Assembly: GCF_002954265.1 (NCBI RefSeq)
Contig: NZ_PPSL01000004.1
Coordinates: forward strand, 372,001 to 436,000
DNA: 64,000 nucleotides
Source: Flavipsychrobacter stenotrophus
Lineage (GTDB): Bacteria; Bacteroidota; Bacteroidia; Chitinophagales; Chitinophagaceae
Reading direction: 5' to 3'
Below the pieces are notes generated by a model. That model had not been told where the DNA came from, did no database searches, and saw only the letters and a list, made by a program, of their open reading frames with translations. Below, piece by piece: positions 59,862 to 64,000 of this stretch. The first letter of the stretch is position 1. Each line of letters starts with the position of its first letter. Both the position numbers and the translations under genes were made by a program.

Positions 59862-62270
59862 ATGAACAGGTATTTGTTTTTATTGCTGTTATTATGCAGT
59901 ACCATTTGCTCCCTGGCGCAGCCGCGTATCACAGGTGCGGTCAAGAATAGCGCCAATATACCTCTGCCTTATTGTGCCGTTGCGCTAATGGATAGCGCAG
60001 GCCATACTACATTGAAGGGTACAATAACCGGCGAGGATGGCCGGTTTGTTATAGACATACCTGTGCCGGGCCACTACAGGGTACAGGTGAGGTTAATGGG
60101 ATATACTGAGTATGTTTCTGGTGTCGTAAATATTGATAGCCTTGCCGTTGACCAGGGTGCAATAGTATTACGATACGCCACGCACGGACTTGCAGAAGCT
60201 GCCGTTAAAGCACAACGCCCCCTGGTTGAATTTAAAAACGGTACCATAGTGCTCAATGTAGAAAACGACCTATTGGCTACCGGCAATACGGCACTGGAAC
60301 TGCTGAAGCGGCTGCCGGGAGTGATGGTGGATGCACAGAATAATGTAACAGTAGATGGCAGGGGGGGGATAGGCTTTATGATGGATGGCAGGCTGCAGCA
60401 GATACCAGCTGGGCAAATGATCAATATACTCAGCAGTATGACCTCTGAATCTATAGCTTCTATCCAGCTTATTAAAAACCCTTCTGCCAAATATGATGCG
60501 GCAGGCACATCGGGGCTAATTAATATTATATCTAAGAAGGTAAGGCTGCGTGGCGTAAGTGGCAATCTATTTGAAAGTGCCAGCTATGGCAAGCGGGGTG
60601 GAAGTGTGTCGGCATTTTCGCTCAATTATAAAACCAACAAATTCACCCTGCTTACCAATACCAGTTATAATAACAAAGTAATACTGTTAGAGAATACCAT
60701 GAACAGGACATTAAATACAGCAGGTGGCGATATGGTGATACGTGCTAAGGGCAGGTCGGAGTCGTTGAGTTCTGTACTCAATTTTAAGGGCGGCGTCGAA
60801 TATGCGCCTACAGACCGCACTACCATGGGCATTAATATAACAACTGCTCCCAACACCGTAAATGAATTTGCTGACCTGAACACAACTATAGACGGTGCCA
60901 ATACTTTAGCCTATAGCCTGCTTAGCAGCAAGGCATACAATCCGGAGCATTACAATAATCCATCAGTGAGTACCTATGCTGTGCATACTTTCGATTCGAG
61001 CGGCACACAGCTAAAATTTTCGGCTGACTATACCCGTTTTCTCGATGAGTATTCGGGGTTGAACAGGAACAGTTTTTTTAATAATCAGATAGAGGTAATG
61101 CCCATGCAGGCCTATAACAACCACATAGATCTGGTCTTTAAGGTATTTACCCAGAAGCTGGATTTCACCAAAATGCTCACAAAAACCATTACCCTGGAGG
61201 CAGGTGAAAAGACCAGTTTTGTGGAAAATAACAACAGTAGTTCTGTCGACATGAATGTACCAGGCACTGAAACCTATTATGCCGATACGCTGTACAACAA
61301 CCGCTATGTATATAACGAACAGATATTGGCAGGCTATGTAAATGTGACCAAGGCACTGACAAAGGGAGCGCTGCAGCTGGGCTTGCGCGGAGAACAGACA
61401 AACATAGATGGCATAAATCATGCAAACGGCTATTCGTTTACACAGCATTACTTCAATTTGTTTCCTAACCTGAGTTTTGATTATGCGTTGAGTCAGAAGA
61501 ATAGTCTGCAATTCAGCTATAGCTATAGGATAGACAGGCCGGCCTACAACCAGCTGAACCCGATCCGTATCTTCAGCGATGCCTTAAACTATGGTACAGG
61601 TAACCCTCAGTTGCAGCCACAATACAGCCATAAGATAAATGCAGAGGTGGCCCATGGTCGTGTGTTTCACTTCAGTCTGGCATACACGCATACCGACAAT
61701 AGCATATACAGCTATTCATTTACCCGGCCCGGCATGCAGAGCAATGTGGATACCACTTTCAACTTCGCGTTTAGCGACCAGGTAGTGCTGGGCACATTTG
61801 CGCAATTCCAGTCTAAATGGTATAACCTGCAGACAATGGCCGAGTTCATGTATGGTAACCGCCGGGGAATGATAGACGGCAGCAATACATTGAATGAGAC
61901 CTTTGCCATGCAGGGCAGCATGAACAATACCTTCTTACTGCCCAAAGAATGGAGACTGCAGCTAAACGGGCGATACAATACCGGCTTTTATGATGGTATA
62001 CAACATTATAATCAGCGCGGCCAGGTTGATATTGCCGTGCAAAAGAAACTGCTGAAAGGAAAGCTGAACACGACCCTGGGCATCTACGATATATTCTATA
62101 CCGACTATGGCAGGTATACTAGCACCTTGCCGGGGCAGCAATATTATTATAAACAAAGGCCGGATAGCAGAAGACTGCGCCTTACCCTCAACTATCGCTT
62201 TGGTAATATGAGAATAGACCGCAAGGTAAGTGATGGGGAGGATAATAGCAGGCTAAAGAAGGGGAGCTGA
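59862..62270 (+). CDS. TonB-receptor-like outer membrane beta-barrel protein
   Basis: An 802-residue protein with signal peptide (MNRYLFLLLLLCSTICSLA, then QPR). Residues 22-105 are a carboxypeptidase-regulatory-like domain (ITGAVKNSANIPLPYCAVAL, GEDGRFVIDIPVPGHYRV, MGYTEYVSG), then a plug domain (NTALELLKRLPGVMVDAQNN, VTVDGRGGIGFMMDGRLQ, IQLIKNPSAKYDAAGTSGLI), then a barrel of the OMP_b-brl_3 type ending in LRLTLNYRFGNM. There is no TonB box obvious. It imports or displays an unknown substrate. It is followed by an ABC exporter in the same direction, 203 bp away. Confidence 0.93.
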   Translation: MNRYLFLLLLLCSTICSLAQPRITGAVKNSANIPLPYCAVALMDSAGHTTLKGTITGEDGRFVIDIPVPGHYRVQVRLMGYTEYVSGVVNIDSLAVDQGAIVLRYATHGLAEAAVKAQRPLVEFKNGTIVLNVENDLLATGNTALELLKRLPGVMVDAQNNVTVDGRGGIGFMMDGRLQQIPAGQMINILSSMTSESIASIQLIKNPSAKYDAAGTSGLINIISKKVRLRGVSGNLFESASYGKRGGSVSAFSLNYKTNKFTLLTNTSYNNKVILLENTMNRTLNTAGGDMVIRAKGRSESLSSVLNFKGGVEYAPTDRTTMGINITTAPNTVNEFADLNTTIDGANTLAYSLLSSKAYNPEHYNNPSVSTYAVHTFDSSGTQLKFSADYTRFLDEYSGLNRNSFFNNQIEVMPMQAYNNHIDLVFKVFTQKLDFTKMLTKTITLEAGEKTSFVENNNSSSVDMNVPGTETYYADTLYNNRYVYNEQILAGYVNVTKALTKGALQLGLRGEQTNIDGINHANGYSFTQHYFNLFPNLSFDYALSQKNSLQFSYSYRIDRPAYNQLNPIRIFSDALNYGTGNPQLQPQYSHKINAEVAHGRVFHFSLAYTHTDNSIYSYSFTRPGMQSNVDTTFNFAFSDQVVLGTFAQFQSKWYNLQTMAEFMYGNRRGMIDGSNTLNETFAMQGSMNNTFLLPKEWRLQLNGRYNTGFYDGIQHYNQRGQVDIAVQKKLLKGKLNTTLGIYDIFYTDYGRYTSTLPGQQYYYKQRPDSRRLRLTLNYRFGNMRIDRKVSDGEDNSRLKKGS

Positions 62271-62362
62271 TGAAAGTTTAAAGTCAAAAGTTAAAACCTA
62301 AAAGTGGGTCACAGCTTTGAATACTGAAGCAGCCTAATTCGTAAAGATCCACCCCAACTGGT

Positions 62363-62388
62363 CTTTGCGAGGAACGAAGCAATCTCGC
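62363..62388. repeat. Widespread GCGAGGAACGAAGCAATC-type repeat
   Basis: TTTGCGAGGAACGAAGC followed by AATCTCGCA forms a hairpin (TGCGAG...CTCGCA) and belongs to a repeat type seen between genes in many bacteria. It lies between the receptor and ABC genes. Confidence 0.5.
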
Positions 62389-62472
62389 ATCGGGACGTAT
62401 TCGTTTTGTATTGAGTATGCCTTTGCGCTCTTTGCCTGACCCTTTTTAATCATTCATAAAAAAATAAATTTT

Positions 62473-63378
62473 ATGTACTGTATAGAAACAACCGATCTTA
62501 CCTACAAGTTCGAAAAGGGAGATCCGATTCTTAATAATATCAACATCCGGGTGCCGGAGGGGTCGATTTATGGTTTTCTTGGCCCCAATGGAGCGGGCAA
62601 GACCACAACGCTTAAGCTCATTCTCGGGCTGTTGAAGATGCAGCAAGGCAGTATTTCGATACTCGGCAAACAGATCGACAAAGATAGAATAGCCATACTG
62701 CGTCAGGTGGGATCTTTGATAGAGGCGCCATCGCTTTATGCCCATCTTACAGCAAAAGAGAATCTACGTGTCTTGCAGATGATATATCAATGTCCCGAAA
62801 CGCGCATACAGGAGGTACTGGATATAGTAGGCCTGCCCGATACCGGCAAGAAGAAGGCCGGCCGCTTTTCGTTGGGTATGAAGCAACGGCTGAGTATTGC
62901 CATTGCTCTCTTACCCAACCCCTCATTGCTTATTCTAGATGAGCCTACCAATGGCCTTGACCCCAACGGCATTATTGAAATGAGGGAGCTGCTGAAACGG
63001 CTGAATAAGGAACATAAGATGACTATTGTCATATCCAGTCACTTGCTATCGGAGGTAGAAAAGCTGGTAACCGATGTTGGCATCATCAACAAAAGCGAAC
63101 TTCTTTTCCAGGGCACGCTGGAAGAATTACTTAAACAACAGCAACAATCTGCCCACAGCCTGCTGGAAACCAGTGATAATGCGGGTGCGATAAAATTGCT
63201 TACAAAGGCTGGCATTAGTGCTCACGAGGAACATGGAAAGGTGGTGATGCCAGCGGCCACCAGAGAAGCACTTGGAGATATAAGCCAGAGCCTTGCGCAG
63301 CAGGGTATTAAAGTGTATGAGATCACCACAGTGAAGAACGACCTGGAAACAATATTTATTGACTTACTCAAAAACTAA
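62473..63378 (+). CDS. ABC exporter ATP-binding protein (bacitracin/BcrA type)
   Basis: A 301-residue ATPase: Walker A GPNGAGKTTTLKLILG, Q-loop QVGSLIEAP, signature FSLGMKQRLSIA, Walker B LLILDEPTNGLDPNG and H-loop VISSHLLSEVE, followed by a C-terminal domain of about 75 residues. The Q-loop variant SLIEAP is typical of the BcrA/peptide-resistance group. It pairs with the permease that begins 10 bp downstream. Confidence 0.95.
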   Translation: MYCIETTDLTYKFEKGDPILNNINIRVPEGSIYGFLGPNGAGKTTTLKLILGLLKMQQGSISILGKQIDKDRIAILRQVGSLIEAPSLYAHLTAKENLRVLQMIYQCPETRIQEVLDIVGLPDTGKKKAGRFSLGMKQRLSIAIALLPNPSLLILDEPTNGLDPNGIIEMRELLKRLNKEHKMTIVISSHLLSEVEKLVTDVGIINKSELLFQGTLEELLKQQQQSAHSLLETSDNAGAIKLLTKAGISAHEEHGKVVMPAATREALGDISQSLAQQGIKVYEITTVKNDLETIFIDLLKN

Positions 63379-63388
63379 AACTAATTAT

Positions 63389-64000
63389 ATGAACGTCTCT
63401 TTTGTTAATAGTTTCAGGAGCGAATGGCTCAAAAGAAGGCATACTGCCTCATCGTGGATAGTACTCATCGGAGCGGCCTTTATGCCATTGCTGGTAATCC
63501 TTATGCGCCTGCAGGATCATGGTAAGCCGGCCGACAAAATATTTATGAAGAATATATGGGCGGCTATGTATCACCGCAACTGGACGGCCATGGGCATGTT
63601 CATGCTGCCATTCATGCTCATATTGAGTACCAGTCTTATTACCAATGTGGAATTTAAGAACAATACCTGGAAGCAGTTGCATACCACTCCTCAGAGCCTG
63701 ACTACTATTTATTTTGCCAAGTTTTCTGTGATCATTGTAATGCTTATTCAGCTCTTTCTGCTGTTCAATGTGGGTATATACTTGTCGGTAATGCTGCCAG
63801 GTTATATCTTCAGCGACCTACAGCTACCTACTGATCCGTATCCTTATCAGGCTTACTTTCGCGGCACCGGTTACTTTTTTATAGATTGCCTGCCTGTTAT
63901 AGCGCTCCAGTATTTGCTCAGTCTGAAGTTCAAAAACTTTATAGTGCCGATAGGTATAGGATTTTCAATGCTGGTAATAGCATTGCTCGCCCTTAACTGG
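63389..64000 (+). CDS. ABC-2 type permease, cut by the window edge
   Basis: An ATG at 63389 opens a frame of 204 codons that runs to the right edge without a stop. It starts MNVSFVNSFRSEWLKRRHTA, followed by a first membrane helix (SSWIVLIGAAFMPLLVIL), a loop, and further helices (MGMFMLPFMLILSTSLITNV, FSVIIVMLIQLFLLFNVGIY, ALQYLLSL, VPIGIGFSMLVIALLAL), the usual pattern of ABC-2/BcrB permeases, including SLITNVEFKNNTWKQLHTTP. Together with the upstream ATPase it forms an exporter or peptide-resistance pump. The C-terminus is missing. Confidence 0.92.
   Translation, partial: MNVSFVNSFRSEWLKRRHTASSWIVLIGAAFMPLLVILMRLQDHGKPADKIFMKNIWAAMYHRNWTAMGMFMLPFMLILSTSLITNVEFKNNTWKQLHTTPQSLTTIYFAKFSVIIVMLIQLFLLFNVGIYLSVMLPGYIFSDLQLPTDPYPYQAYFRGTGYFFIDCLPVIALQYLLSLKFKNFIVPIGIGFSMLVIALLALNW

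Overview
The window looks like a chromosomal segment of a Bacteroidota bacterium, most likely of the Chitinophagales (Chitinophagaceae-like). The signs are: type IX secretion (T9SS) C-terminal sorting domains of type A (M28 peptidase, two large paralogous secreted proteins) and a CHU_C/gliding type B ending; Bacteroidota-type -7 promoter motifs (TAnnTTTG) with almost no Shine-Dalgarno sequences; an outer-membrane-beta-barrel receptor-like protein; and MbnP, LuxC-like acyl-CoA reductase, DUF1835, DUF1579 and DUF2461 genes typical of that phylum. The phylum is well supported; the family is inference.

Layout. 1-4645 is the N-terminal 1548 codons of a secreted S8 protease that leaves the window on the left. 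4.9-11.1 kb holds a stress protein, an acetyltransferase, an 18-hairpin TPR solenoid followed by an overlapping 57-residue membrane protein, a PAS protein that ends in an H-box without a kinase domain, a Bax-inhibitor-1 protein and an outer membrane protein. 11.6-12.0 kb is rplS. 12.1-16.1 kb is a compact co-directional cluster: an SDR with altered catalytic residues, flavin reductase, atypical photolyase/cryptochrome, TspO, a DUF2256 zinc-ribbon peptide and a DUF2805 (TIGR03643-type) protein, with a perfect 13-bp inverted repeat lying over the likely promoter. It looks like a light/flavin response module.

16-35 kb is mixed housekeeping: divergent DoxX/HxlR, xth, radC, a 400-residue coiled-coil protein made of 18 exact 21-residue repeats that again ends in an H-box, nupC, rimM-trmD (separated from rplS), luxC-like, a SpoU methyltransferase, an SUMF1-like lipoprotein-type protein and mrp. 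35.1-37.1 kb is an MbnP-MbnH type copper/di-haem pair. 39-50 kb has asnS, T9SS-exported proteins, an orphan ABC ATPase, a GT-C-like membrane protein and a stand-alone response regulator. 50.2-57.4 kb contains two tandem paralogous T9SS cargo genes with long AT-rich conserved upstream regions, then two identical tRNA-Asn genes and a decayed third copy. 57.6-59.4 kb is a tandem PadR pair plus a membrane protein, behind a palindromic operator. The right end has a TonB-receptor-like outer membrane protein and an ABC exporter cut by the window edge.

The intergenic space is rich in short structured repeats of several unrelated families. The most notable is a double-hairpin element found twice, each time in the 5' leader directly before a start codon (trmD and the luxC-like gene). 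Others are hairpins whose arms covary between copies, a nested inverted repeat of about 400 bp with short flanking direct repeats, and composite elements present at two loci each. Five genes are absent from a simple long-ORF view: the two cut by the window edges, the 57-residue membrane protein at 6022-6195, the DUF2256 peptide at 15501-15650, and the two tRNAs counted together as one RNA locus.
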